Below are positions 23,610-31,779 of a stretch of 64,000 nucleotides of DNA, piece after piece. The position numbers and the translations under genes were made by a program. The notes beneath the pieces were generated by a model. That model was not told the origin of the DNA. It did no database searches and worked only from the letters and a program-made list of their open reading frames with translations. Position 1 is the first letter of the stretch. Each line of letters begins with the position of its first letter. Location: assembly GCA_021792095.1 (NCBI GenBank), contig JAJYVH010000001.1:124001-188000 (forward strand), written 5' to 3'. The DNA comes from Microcaldota archaeon. GTDB lineage: Archaea; Micrarchaeota; Micrarchaeia; Micrarchaeales; CABMGC01.

Positions 23610-24029
23610 CTAGGGAACGTCTTCTATGACGTGCTTGAGCGGGTCGTCTTTCGGCAATGGTCTCCGCAGAATGACTAGCGGCACTGCTGCCGCACTGCGC
23701 TCCTCCGTTTTGCGGAAAAGTTCGGCCATCTCCCTACCAAGCTCGGTGCGCGAAAACGACCATACATATAAGTGGGACTGCCAGCCGGAGAGCCCTGAAA
23801 AAAATTTAGTGCACGAGGATCGGCGCTTGTATTTCACTGTGATGAGCCCATCCAGATAAAGCCGGCCGACTGCATTAAGCGTCTTTGGCCAGACACCGAG
23901 GTCGCGGTCAACATCTAGGTTGGAAAGTTCAGCCATTTTCGGTATGGTGAAGTACCTGTTATCGCGCAGCTCAGCCATAATGCGTTCCTCGTCGCGCAGT
24001 GCGTTCACGCGTCTCTCCGCAAACACCAT
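23610..24029 (-). CDS. Winged-helix protein, 139 residues (island gene 1)
   Basis: Begins MVFAERRVNALRDEERIMAELRDNR, then a winged-helix pattern: RYFTIPKMAELSNLD as the HTH entry, TLNAVGRLYLDGLITVKYKR as recognition helix and wing, and VWSFSRTELGREMAELFRK as final strand and helix. The F-x-x-T-x-x-G ending is shared with the other proteins of this island. It is likely a DNA-binding regulator; the ligand or target is unknown. ATG 24029 follows a promoter that is nearly identical to one at 25770-25825. The N-terminal MVFAERR resembles the MAYAVRR start behind that second promoter, showing a duplication that included the start of the gene. Confidence 0.65.
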   Translation of the reverse strand: MVFAERRVNALRDEERIMAELRDNRYFTIPKMAELSNLDVDRDLGVWPKTLNAVGRLYLDGLITVKYKRRSSCTKFFSGLSGWQSHLYVWSFSRTELGREMAELFRKTEERSAAAVPLVILRRPLPKDDPLKHVIEDVP

Positions 24030-24082
24030 AAAAACAGCAAGTAAGCATGTATTTCAGCGCTATAAATAGATTGACTTTGGGG
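24027..24082 (-). promoter_or_regulatory. Duplicated promoter, copy 1
   Basis: Read on the minus strand this segment contains the TATA element CTATTTATAGCGCTG, about 33 bases before ATG 24029. Over 56 bases it differs from 25770-25825 at only four positions. Both copies reach exactly into the start codon of the gene behind them. Confidence 0.8.
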
Positions 24083-24150
24083 GGCAGCAAAAGAGAAAAT
24101 AAGGCGATCCCTGGAGCAGGCACAGGCTCTGAGACAGGCGAAAGGCCATT

Positions 24151-24165
24151 GAGGCAACTTGCCTC
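24151..24165. promoter_or_regulatory. Perfect 15-bp palindrome GAGGCAACTTGCCTC
   Basis: Seven-base arms around one central base. It lies 15 bases after the stop of island gene 2 and about 85 bases upstream of the TATA of island gene 1 (both minus strand). It could be an operator for a dimeric winged-helix protein or the stem of a terminator; there is no T-run next to it. Confidence 0.4.
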
Positions 24166-24179
24166 TTCCGTTTCCTGAA

Positions 24180-24746
24180 CTACGCTATCTTCAACCTTCT
24201 GCCGCGTTCAGCTTCGCGTTTGAGTTCGTTTCCTGGCGTCTCTGGCAGACCGCACTCCGATTCCCAGTGCCTGAGGCCTAGATCGGTTATCCTAAAATGC
24301 ACCATACGCCTGTAGTCGCGCGTAGCCGACATGTCGCTGCAATAGCCTTTTGCCACAGAGGCTACAGTCCTCCACATTTCCGACTCCCCGTCCCTTAACG
24401 CTATGAGCCCCTTACCCTCAAGACGCTCAAGTTCCAGGATCACGAAACGCATGCTGTTTTTCTTGCCAACGACACTTGCGTCGCTACATGCTTTGCGTAT
24501 CTGGGATATGCTGCGCCATCCCTCTCCAAGATTCTTCGCCCCGAAGCTGTCCGCGTCTACCGTGCCCCTCCCGTAGTAGAGCACGCCGAGTATGACCGCT
24601 CCTTTCATGTTGCCTTCCCGCATGCCCACACGGGCTGCGCCGCGCAACACGCCATCAAAAACGCTCCGTTGTTCCCCATGCCTCTGCAGGCAGGCAAGCT
24701 GCGAAGATTCCGACAGTGCACCCCCGGCATTAATGCTCTCCTGCAC
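24180..24746 (-). CDS. Winged-helix protein, 188 residues (island gene 2)
   Basis: The N-terminal 45 residues are of low complexity (SINAGGALSESSQLACLQRHGEQ). The core has GAVILGVLYYGRG, then RSISQIRKACSDASVVGKKN and RFVILELERLEGKGLIALRDG as helix-turn-helix and wing, and MVHFRITDLGLRHWESE as the shared F-x-x-T-x-x-G ending. The C-terminus is basic (ELKREAERGRRLKIA). Likely a DNA-binding regulator. GTG 24746 is suggested by a TATA-like ATTATAAGC about 23 bases upstream; ATG 24624 (MREGNMKG) or ATG 24609 is possible if the low-complexity part is untranslated. Confidence 0.6.
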   Translation of the reverse strand: MQESINAGGALSESSQLACLQRHGEQRSVFDGVLRGAARVGMREGNMKGAVILGVLYYGRGTVDADSFGAKNLGEGWRSISQIRKACSDASVVGKKNSMRFVILELERLEGKGLIALRDGESEMWRTVASVAKGYCSDMSATRDYRRMVHFRITDLGLRHWESECGLPETPGNELKREAERGRRLKIA

Positions 24747-24774
24747 TATAAATATTTTCGCTTATAATGCAGCA

Positions 24775-25638
24775 CTACAGGGCCAAGCTATCGCCAAGGA
24801 GCAGTGCTTCCATATTGTCTAGGTGCCTCTTCCCTTCATTTGTTATGCTGAAGCGCGCCATTTGATACAGGCGTGGTTCGATCTCGTCGCGCATTCCTTT
24901 AACACTTTCAGTCCTGAGCCACTTCTCGCAGGCGGCGCCGTACTTCTCGTCCAAGCCTACGAACTTCTGGCTGTGAAGATAGCCCAGCACCCTCTTGGTC
25001 CTGGGCCATTTGGTCTCGCTTCCTATGGCTTCATCGTATTTCAGTTTTATTTCGTACATGGAGAGCCGCTGGTGCAGCTCTATTATCTTCAGGAAAACCT
25101 CTCCTATGCCCTGCGTGTCCAAGACCAGCCTGCGCGCGAGATCGCTGACCGCCTCAGCCTTGCCCTTCTCAGTGAGCGCGAAAGGCACATAAGCTATTGC
25201 TTTTGGAAAATCGGTCCGCGCCCATGACGCGCCGCGCAGCTTGCCGGCTGCGTCACGCACCATGCCCAAATCGTGCACATACGCCCCTTCCTTTCCCATG
25301 CGTTTCGCTTTTTTGCTGTTATCGTTCCTGTATGCAACGTCTACAAGCCCGGCATCGAAGCAGTCGTGGACCATGGCGAAACTGAAAGCGCGAAACTTCA
25401 GCGTCGAATTGCGTTTGTCCCTAACATATTCCAGCAGCTCTGCGATTGTGCCTGCCGCAGCTTCTCTCTTCGACAGTGCATAACGTATCTCCTTTCCTAG
25501 CGTTTCGTGCCTGTGCGGAGCCCCCCCATCGTGCCTGAACGCTTCCACGAACGCCCTAGACGCATCTGCGCCAGCGTAGTATGCGGCGCCACTTGCATCT
25601 GCCTCGGCGCCAGCCGTTTTGTGACCATAGCCGCTCAT
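24775..25638 (-). CDS. Double winged-helix protein, 287 residues (island gene 3)
   Basis: ATG 25638 overlaps the stop of a 45-codon frame (ATGA). After a Gly/Ala/His-rich start (MSGYGHKTAGAEADASGAAYY), the protein appears to hold two winged-helix units. The first covers YALSKREAAAGTIAELLEYVRDK to IAYVPFALTEKGKAEAVSDL. The second covers MYEIKLKYDEAIGSE, KRVLGYLHSQKFVGLDEKY and ends QMARFSITNEGKRHLDNME. Both end in the F-x-x-T-x-x-G pattern seen in island genes 1 and 2. It is probably a DNA-binding protein that contacts two half-sites or dimerises internally. TTG 25650 is a weaker start. The island proteins have no recognised named family. Confidence 0.62.
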   Translation of the reverse strand: MSGYGHKTAGAEADASGAAYYAGADASRAFVEAFRHDGGAPHRHETLGKEIRYALSKREAAAGTIAELLEYVRDKRNSTLKFRAFSFAMVHDCFDAGLVDVAYRNDNSKKAKRMGKEGAYVHDLGMVRDAAGKLRGASWARTDFPKAIAYVPFALTEKGKAEAVSDLARRLVLDTQGIGEVFLKIIELHQRLSMYEIKLKYDEAIGSETKWPRTKRVLGYLHSQKFVGLDEKYGAACEKWLRTESVKGMRDEIEPRLYQMARFSITNEGKRHLDNMEALLLGDSLAL

Positions 25639-25772
25639 ACTCCCGCCCAAACACAGGACCGCATAGGAACTCTGGAATCTCTGGATTCCGCAAGCCTGCC
25701 TACGATCCTATCGGCAGTCCCGGCCGTATCCCTGGGCCACGGCGCATCGCACCGCCTCACCGCATATGCCAT
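25635..25772 (-). CDS. 45-residue leader ORF coupled to island gene 3
   Basis: ATG 25772 sits at the end of promoter copy 2. The product MAYAVRRCDAPWPRDTAGTADRIVGRLAESRDSRVP... resembles the start of island gene 1 (M-x-(F/Y)-A-x-RR, then a helix ending in L-x-(D/E)-x-R-D). The TGA overlaps ATG 25638 of the next gene. This can be a short regulatory ORF, or the first exon-like part of an older longer gene split by a frameshift. Confidence 0.45.
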   Translation of the reverse strand: MAYAVRRCDAPWPRDTAGTADRIVGRLAESRDSRVPMRSCVWAGV

Positions 25773-25825
25773 GAAAACAGCAGGTAAGCATGTATTTCAG
25801 CGCTATAAATAGGTTGCCTTTGGGG
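25770..25825 (-). promoter_or_regulatory. Duplicated promoter, copy 2
   Basis: Nearly identical (52 of 56 positions) to 24027-24082, with the same TATA element CTATTTATAGCGCTG on the minus strand. It drives the 45-residue ORF and island gene 3. Divergent nfo starts at 25865. Confidence 0.8.
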
Positions 25826-25864
25826 CGACAAAAGAGGTAATAAAATGCTGCTCCAAGAGCATGC

Positions 25865-26701
25865 ATGCTCAAGATCGGCTACCATATATCCGTCGCCGGA
25901 GGCATAAGCCTCGCCTTCGACAGGGCGGAGGGGCTGGGCTGCGGCTGCATGCAGGTGTTCGTGAGCAACCCGAGGGGCTGGGAGATAAAGAAGCTTGATG
26001 AGCGGGACGCCGGCAGCTTCAGGTCGAAGCGGAAGAGCACGGGCATAGAGCCGATAGCCCACATGCCCTACCTGCCGAACCTGGCATCGCCGAAAGAGGA
26101 CGTGTACGCCAAGTCCAAGGAGGCGCTGGCCGGGACGCTCGAGCGCTGCAACCTGCTCGGGATCAGGTACCTGGTCATGCACCTGGGCAGCCACCTTGGC
26201 GAAGGAACCGAGAGGGGCAGGGAAAGGGTGGCCGACGCGATAAACGAGGCGGCGGGGCGCAGGGGCGACGTAACGATGCTGCTCGAGAACGAGGCAGGGC
26301 AGCGCAACAGCGTGGGCTCCATGCTCGAAGAGCTGACGGCAATACACGGCATGGTCGACGGAAAAGGGGTAGGCTTCTGCCTCGACACGTGCCACGTCTT
26401 CGCCGCAGGCTACGACATACGCAGGCGCGATGTCGCCAAGGAGGTGGCCGACACGCTGGGCGCCGACAGGATACTCTGCCTGCACCTTAACGACGCGAAG
26501 TACCCGCTGGGCTCAAGACTGGACAGGCACGCCGACATAGGGTTCGGGCACATAGGGAGGAAGGGGTTCGAGACATTCTTCAGGGCCACAGGATTGGCGG
26601 ATAAGCCCATGATAATGGAGACGCCGCTGGTCGAGACGCCGAAGGATGCGCGCGGCGAACTGCAGGCAGTAAGGAAGATGCTGAACGACGCGCTGGGCTA
26701 G
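25865..26701 (+). CDS. nfo: Endonuclease IV (AP endonuclease)
   Basis: The 278-residue TIM-barrel enzyme cleaves DNA at abasic sites for base-excision repair using three zinc ions. Metal ligands and family motifs: GYHISVAGGISLAF, HMPYLPNLASP, VMHLGSHLGEG, LLENEAGQRN, CLDTCHVFAAGYD, LHLNDAKYPLGSRLDRH followed by IGFGHIG, and MIMETPL. The length and all signatures are complete. ATG 25865 follows the promoter region shared with the divergent winged-helix island, with TATA-like GTAATAAAAT upstream. Its stop overlaps the stop of the convergent pyrG gene by four bases. Confidence 0.95.
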   Translation: MLKIGYHISVAGGISLAFDRAEGLGCGCMQVFVSNPRGWEIKKLDERDAGSFRSKRKSTGIEPIAHMPYLPNLASPKEDVYAKSKEALAGTLERCNLLGIRYLVMHLGSHLGEGTERGRERVADAINEAAGRRGDVTMLLENEAGQRNSVGSMLEELTAIHGMVDGKGVGFCLDTCHVFAAGYDIRRRDVAKEVADTLGADRILCLHLNDAKYPLGSRLDRHADIGFGHIGRKGFETFFRATGLADKPMIMETPLVETPKDARGELQAVRKMLNDALG

Positions 26702-28308
26702 GGCCGTTCCCCGAGCGCAGCCCGCCTGACGAGTTCCACGAACAGGGGCGCCGGCCTCTCTAGCCTGGACTTCAGCTCCGGGTGCGCCTGCGTCCCTATG
26801 CCAAAGGAACCGCGCCACTCTGTGCTCTCCACCAGGGAACCGTCCAACGTAGTGGCACTTATGACGAGGCCCTTCCTCTGCATAAGGCCCCTGTACCTGT
26901 TGTTGAACTCGTACCTGTGCCTGTGCCTCTCGTGCACCACTTCAGTGCCGTACGCATTGCGCACTATCGTGCCCGGCTTGGTCCTGGCCGCCCAGTCGCC
27001 CAGCCTCATCGTGCCGCCCTTCCTCCTTATACCGCGCTGCTCCTCCATGAGCGCTATGACCTTGTGCCTCGCGCCGGGCTCGAACTCCGACGAGTTTGCG
27101 TCCTTCAGCCCGCAGACGTCGCGCGCGTACTCTATCACCATGAGCTGCATGCCCAGGCAGAGCCCGAGGAACGGGACCCTGTGCTCCCTGGCGTACCTTA
27201 TGGCGGTTATCATCCCCTCGATGCCCCTCTTGCCGAAGCCGCCTGGCACTATCAGCGCGTCTGCGCCCCCGAGCAGCTCCTCCGGGCTGTGCTTGCCGCC
27301 CTCGAGCTCCTCCGACTCTATCCAGTCCACCTCAAGCCTGACATCGTTCAGGGCGCAGGCGTGCACCAGCGCCTCCTTGACGCTGACGTAAGAGTCCTTG
27401 AGGTACACGTACTTGCCCACTATCGCTACGCGGACCTTCCTCTCCTGCCCGTCTATCCTGGCGACGAGAGAAGCCCACGCGTCCAGCAGCTTCCTGTCCA
27501 GCCTGCCCCGCGGCATGCCGAGCCTGTCGAGCAGCATGGTGTCGAGGTGCTGGTCCATGAAGTGCAGTGGGAGCGCATACACGGTGTGCTGCGTGGAGTC
27601 GTCTATTATGCGCTCCTTGGACATGCCCGCGTAGAGCGCCAGTTTCTGCAGGGTCCGCTCCTCCATCGGCTTCTCCGACCTGCACACGAGGAAATCTGGC
27701 TTAATGCCGAGCTGCATCAGGCCCCTTATGCCGAGCTGCGCTGGCTTCGTCTTCTGCTCGCCCACGGCATCGACCACAGGCACGTAAGTGAGGTTGATGA
27801 AAGCCATTGTGTGCGTGGCTGCCATCTGCCGCATGGCCTCTATGAAGTAGCCGTTCTCCAGGTCGCCCACGGTGCCCCCGACCTCTATGACCAGGACGTC
27901 GGCCCGCTTCTTCCTCGCCGCCTCCTCCACCATGCCGGCTATCTCGTTCGTCACGTGGGGTATCATCTGCACGTCCTCGCCCAGGTACTCGCCCCTGCGC
28001 TCCTTGTCTATTATGCGCGAGAAGAGCTTGCCGCCAGTTATCGAGGACACGTTGGTGAGGTTCTTGTTCATGAAGCGCTCGTACATGCCGAAGTCCATGT
28101 CGACCTCGCTCTTGTCGTCAAGCACGAAGACCTCGCCGTGCCTGAACGGGTTCATCGTGCCGCAGTCGTAGTTCAGGTATCCGTCGAACTTCAGGGGCAC
28201 GGCGTTGTAGCCGTGGAGCTGCAGCATCTTGAGCAGCGAGGCCGTTATCCCGCCCTTGCCCATGCCGCTCATGAGCGAGCCCATGACCACGACGTACTTC
28301 GTTTGCAT
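26698..28308 (-). CDS. pyrG: CTP synthase
   Basis: The 536-residue protein has both halves of CTP synthase. The N-terminal synthetase begins VVVMGSLMSGMGKGGITASLLKML, with LKFDGYLNYDCGTMNPFRHGEVFVLDDKSEVDMDFGMYERF and VIEVGGTVGDLEN; many family members have GG(V/I)xSGxGKG, slightly altered here. The C-terminal class I glutaminase has the nucleophile loop PFLGLCLGMQLMVIEYAR and the GFGKRGIEGM oxyanion strand, with RHRYEFN and a final HPE of the triad (AHPELKSR). It makes CTP from UTP, ATP and glutamine, the last pyrimidine step. Its promoter faces the HerA-like gene in a 70-base divergent gap. Confidence 0.95.
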   Translation of the reverse strand: MQTKYVVVMGSLMSGMGKGGITASLLKMLQLHGYNAVPLKFDGYLNYDCGTMNPFRHGEVFVLDDKSEVDMDFGMYERFMNKNLTNVSSITGGKLFSRIIDKERRGEYLGEDVQMIPHVTNEIAGMVEEAARKKRADVLVIEVGGTVGDLENGYFIEAMRQMAATHTMAFINLTYVPVVDAVGEQKTKPAQLGIRGLMQLGIKPDFLVCRSEKPMEERTLQKLALYAGMSKERIIDDSTQHTVYALPLHFMDQHLDTMLLDRLGMPRGRLDRKLLDAWASLVARIDGQERKVRVAIVGKYVYLKDSYVSVKEALVHACALNDVRLEVDWIESEELEGGKHSPEELLGGADALIVPGGFGKRGIEGMITAIRYAREHRVPFLGLCLGMQLMVIEYARDVCGLKDANSSEFEPGARHKVIALMEEQRGIRRKGGTMRLGDWAARTKPGTIVRNAYGTEVVHERHRHRYEFNNRYRGLMQRKGLVISATTLDGSLVESTEWRGSFGIGTQAHPELKSRLERPAPLFVELVRRAALGERP

Positions 28309-28377
28309 ACGCTATTCTGCGCGAACAGATTAAAAATATTTCGCAGGCGGCGCATGCATCTTGGTTCCGGTGATGCA

Positions 28378-29940
28378 ATGATTTTTTCCAAAAACAAGAA
28401 TGCCATAGTGTTAGGGAAAGTCCATCGCGAGTTGCGCTTGCAGAAGCGATTTGGTGTTTTGAGATGGCAATGGAGAAGGCGCTGGCTGTGCAGCATGCGG
28501 CTCGACACTGAAAGGAGCATGAACAGGCACATCATGATAACTGGAGAGAGCGGCGCAGGGAAGAGCAATGCGGCGAAGCTGATACTGAAACGGCTGTCGG
28601 AGCAGGGAGCCAACTTCGTGGTGCTGGACCCCCATTCGGAATACGTGGAATCGGCCAAGGACATGCGCGCCCAGGCCTACGACGCGAGCATGCACACAAT
28701 AAACGCGTTCGACCTCGGCGGCCTTACGGAACGGGAGCGCAGCAGCGAGATAACGGCGATGCTGAGGCGTATCCTCCACCTCGGCGACGTACAGGCCAAC
28801 GTGCTTTACCGCTGCGTCGAGTATACGTACTGGATCAACGGGGTCAAGGGCACGAGGCCGAGCATGCGCAGCCTGATCTTCTCCATCAAGAGGTTCAAGG
28901 CGAACGCGAGGAACAGGCCGGAGGCCAACACGCTCGAGGCCCTGGAGAAGCGGCTGCTCGCCATGTCCGGGGACGATTTCGGCAGGGACGTGCCGATGGA
29001 CAGGATAATGCACGGGAGGAGCATCTTCTCGCTTGCAGGCCTGCACAGCGCGGAGGCGCAGAGCGTGTACATGGAGAGCATGCTGCGCAAGATATACCAG
29101 AACGCGCTGGTCGAGGGCCCTGGCGGCAGGAAGCGGTTTTTCATCGCGATAGACGAAGCGGGGAAGCTGCAGGACAGCCCTGTCGTCGCCAGGCTGGTGG
29201 CCGAGGGCAGGAAGTACAACATAGGGCTCATAGCCATATCGCAGCGCGCCAAAGCGCTGGACAGGGAGGTACGCAGCAACGCGGCCACGATCATAGCCTT
29301 CTCCCAGAGGGAGCCGGAGGAGCAGAACTACGTAGCGAACATGATAGCGGGCGGCACAGAGTACAACAGGCTTGCGGAGGTGCGCATGGCGATGCGGGAG
29401 CTGCCGAGGGGGTGGGCGCTGGTACAGGATGCCTGGGACAGGAGGCCAAAGATAGTAAGGTGCTACAGGTTCATCGCAAGGACGCGGGACCCGAGCGGCA
29501 GGATAATGGAGATGGCGAAAGGGGCCGCCAGCAAGAAGGAGCTCATCGAGGGGCTCGGAAAGGAAGGCTTCTCCGCGGAAGAGACAGTCAGAGCGATAGC
29601 GGAGCTCGTCGGGTCGAGGCGATTGGAGTACCACGTAGTGACAGAACGGCCGTACCAGGGGGCATGGTACATAAGCATGCCTAGGAACAGCGCAGAGCAC
29701 GACATAAGCGTGCGCCTCATAAGCAGGTACCTGAGCGAGCACGGGGTGGCGAACAAGGTCTACAACAACTCGTACGGGCCTGACGTGATAGCGTACAGCA
29801 ACGGCAAGCGGATCGCCATAGAGTACGAGACGGGATCGAAGAGCCGAGGGTCGACGGAAAGGATGCTCGCCGAGCGCAGCAGGAAGTTCGATTCCGTACT
29901 GATTTTGGGCAAGAGCGGAAGCTCAGCGGAAAAGGCGTAA
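28378..29940 (+). CDS. HerA/VirB4-like ATPase fused to a PD-(D/E)xK nuclease-like domain
   Basis: A 520-residue protein. The ATPase has Walker A ITGESGAGKSNAA (residues 56-63 for GESGAGKS), the strand VVLDPHSEY, and Walker B RFFIAIDEAGKL followed by LIAISQRAKAL, as in HerA and conjugation-type ATPases. After a winged-helix-like linker (SKKELIEGLGKEGFSAEETVRAIAEL) the C-terminal part reads HDISVRLISRYL, then YGPDVIAYSNGKRIAIEYETGSK, resembling a PD-(D/E)xK nuclease core (Asp, then Glu-x-Glu). It may translocate and cut DNA. ATG 28378 has GGTGAT just upstream; ATG 28354 is an alternative. Confidence 0.78.
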   Translation: MIFSKNKNAIVLGKVHRELRLQKRFGVLRWQWRRRWLCSMRLDTERSMNRHIMITGESGAGKSNAAKLILKRLSEQGANFVVLDPHSEYVESAKDMRAQAYDASMHTINAFDLGGLTERERSSEITAMLRRILHLGDVQANVLYRCVEYTYWINGVKGTRPSMRSLIFSIKRFKANARNRPEANTLEALEKRLLAMSGDDFGRDVPMDRIMHGRSIFSLAGLHSAEAQSVYMESMLRKIYQNALVEGPGGRKRFFIAIDEAGKLQDSPVVARLVAEGRKYNIGLIAISQRAKALDREVRSNAATIIAFSQREPEEQNYVANMIAGGTEYNRLAEVRMAMRELPRGWALVQDAWDRRPKIVRCYRFIARTRDPSGRIMEMAKGAASKKELIEGLGKEGFSAEETVRAIAELVGSRRLEYHVVTERPYQGAWYISMPRNSAEHDISVRLISRYLSEHGVANKVYNNSYGPDVIAYSNGKRIAIEYETGSKSRGSTERMLAERSRKFDSVLILGKSGSSAEKA

Positions 29941-30003
29941 ATATATTACCTCCTTATAGAACTTGGTTGTATTCTCCGTGTCTCGCGCGGAGGACATACG
30001 GGT

Positions 30004-31779
30004 GTGTATCTGGGGAATGATGCAAAAAGCAACGGAAGAATGCACGATTTCGTGGTCACTGCCGACGAGTCGTGCATGCACAACTATAACATGAGCTTCA
30101 TGGCCGGTTTCGTGGCCTGCGTACCCCGCGACCTGCTCCCGCGGGCGATAAGGAGGAGCGTGGAGCGCAAGTTCTTCGCCGAGGTGCCGAACAAAGGCGG
30201 CATAGCGGAGCTCTCCATACTGGCGCTCAGGAAGATAGAGGCCTACCTCTCGAGCCTAGGCTATGACGTGGCCGTGGCCACGCCGCAGGGGGTGGGCAAG
30301 GTAGACGGCAAAGTGTACTTAGTGTCGACGATGGACCCGCTCGGCTTCGGGCCTGCGACCACCACTATGGTGGGGCTTACCGGCGGCAAGGAGCCGTACA
30401 ACAGGTACTTCTTCAGGCGACTGGTGCAGAGCATACGGAGCAGCCACCCGGGCGCGAAAGTGGTCGCTGGCGGCCCGGGCATATGGGAGATGGACGTGGA
30501 CGGCACGCAGCAGGACGCCATAGGCATAGACCAGGTTGTGGCGGGCCCAGCCGAGGCGCTCGACAGGGACTACTGGGACGGACTGCTCGACGGAAAGGCA
30601 TTGGCCAGGAAGGTGGAGACGCCGAGCAGCAGGATGAGGCCGGACCCGAAGCCAATAATGGGCCCTAGCTTCTGGGGCATGGTGGAGATAAGCAGGGGCT
30701 GCGGGCGCGGCTGCCAGTTCTGCGACCCCGAGCTCATGTCGGGCTTCAAGTGGATACCGAAGGAGCTGATACTCAAGGAGGCGGAGCTGAACTCCAAATC
30801 GCTCTACGTCGACACGATCACGCTCCTTTCCGAGGACACGCTGCGTTACGGCACCAAGCCGGGCGAATGGCGCATAAACGACAGCATAGTGGAGCTCGTC
30901 AGGGACATCGCCAGGTTCGGCAAGCCGCTGTCGTTCACGCACAGCACTTTCGCGAGCGCGCTTAGCAACCCGCGCGTCACCGAGGACTTCGCCTACTACG
31001 CGGGGCTGAACGAGCGCAACCTCTCCGGATTCCAGACAGGCATAGAGTCGGGCTCTCCGAGGATAATGCAGAAGTACATGATAGGCAAGGTGAAACCGTG
31101 GAAGCCGGAGGACTGGCCGGAGGTGGTAGAGCAGGGGATGGGCATAATGGTCGACAACTACATAATACCGCACTGCACGCTGGTCATGGGCCTGCCCGAG
31201 GAGACGCCGGACGACACCATAAAGACGACCGAGCTCGTCAGCAGGCTGCGCAGCTATCCCTCGCTCATACTCCCGCTCTTCTTCGTGCCCCTCAGCATGA
31301 TAAAGGGCGGCTTCTTCATCTCGGACATGATGACGCAAGAGCAGAAGGAACTGCTCGGCGCGGCCGCCGAGCACACGGCCCACTGGGCCAAGAGGCTGCC
31401 CAACTGGTCCGGCAAGCTGGGCATGACGGACAGGCTTCTCTTCCAGGCGGGCGCGGACTACAGCTTCATGTACCTCAGCGACCTCACCGCGGGCAGGGAC
31501 AACGGGGGCGCAGGCGTGGTGCTCAACATGACCAAGGCGCTGCTGAAGGCATCGGCGAGCATAGTGTTCAACAGGAAGCAGGAGCTCGACTACTGGAAGA
31601 ACACGAGGCGCGACTACAGCGTGCTGCAGAAGCTGGACTCCAAATACCTCGACGGCCTGGAGGCGCCGAAGCTGGGCAACATAGGCAAGCCTCCCGGCTC
31701 TGGCTGCGGATGCGGGATAGGCGGGATGGCTAACATAGTCGCAGGCGCGGGCAAGGAGGAGGGAAAGAAGGCGGGCTAG
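30004..31779 (+). CDS. Radical SAM protein with N-terminal B12-binding-like region
   Basis: A 591-residue protein. The cluster motif is SRGCGRGCQFCDP, a CxxxCxxC that binds 4Fe-4S for S-adenosylmethionine cleavage. The preceding 200 residues (FFRRLVQSIRSSHPGAKVVAGGPGIWE, IDQVVAGPAEAL) resemble the cobalamin-binding Rossmann domain of B12-type radical SAM enzymes, but the first part is unusual. Later segments (TGIESGSPRIMQKYM, LVMGLPEETPDDTIKT) are typical of the radical SAM barrel. The C-terminus ends GSGCGCGIGG, Gly/Cys-rich. Substrate unknown; methyl transfer or tRNA modification is possible. GTG 30004 follows TATA-like elements at 29940-29960; ATG 30040 is an alternative. Confidence 0.85.
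   Translation: MYLGNDAKSNGRMHDFVVTADESCMHNYNMSFMAGFVACVPRDLLPRAIRRSVERKFFAEVPNKGGIAELSILALRKIEAYLSSLGYDVAVATPQGVGKVDGKVYLVSTMDPLGFGPATTTMVGLTGGKEPYNRYFFRRLVQSIRSSHPGAKVVAGGPGIWEMDVDGTQQDAIGIDQVVAGPAEALDRDYWDGLLDGKALARKVETPSSRMRPDPKPIMGPSFWGMVEISRGCGRGCQFCDPELMSGFKWIPKELILKEAELNSKSLYVDTITLLSEDTLRYGTKPGEWRINDSIVELVRDIARFGKPLSFTHSTFASALSNPRVTEDFAYYAGLNERNLSGFQTGIESGSPRIMQKYMIGKVKPWKPEDWPEVVEQGMGIMVDNYIIPHCTLVMGLPEETPDDTIKTTELVSRLRSYPSLILPLFFVPLSMIKGGFFISDMMTQEQKELLGAAAEHTAHWAKRLPNWSGKLGMTDRLLFQAGADYSFMYLSDLTAGRDNGGAGVVLNMTKALLKASASIVFNRKQELDYWKNTRRDYSVLQKLDSKYLDGLEAPKLGNIGKPPGSGCGCGIGGMANIVAGAGKEEGKKAG

Noticed and set aside
26782..28377. Upstream in-frame extension of the HerA-like gene by more than 500 codons
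   Set aside because: It runs antisense through pyrG. ATPase motifs start only after 28378, where GGTGAT and ATG are found.
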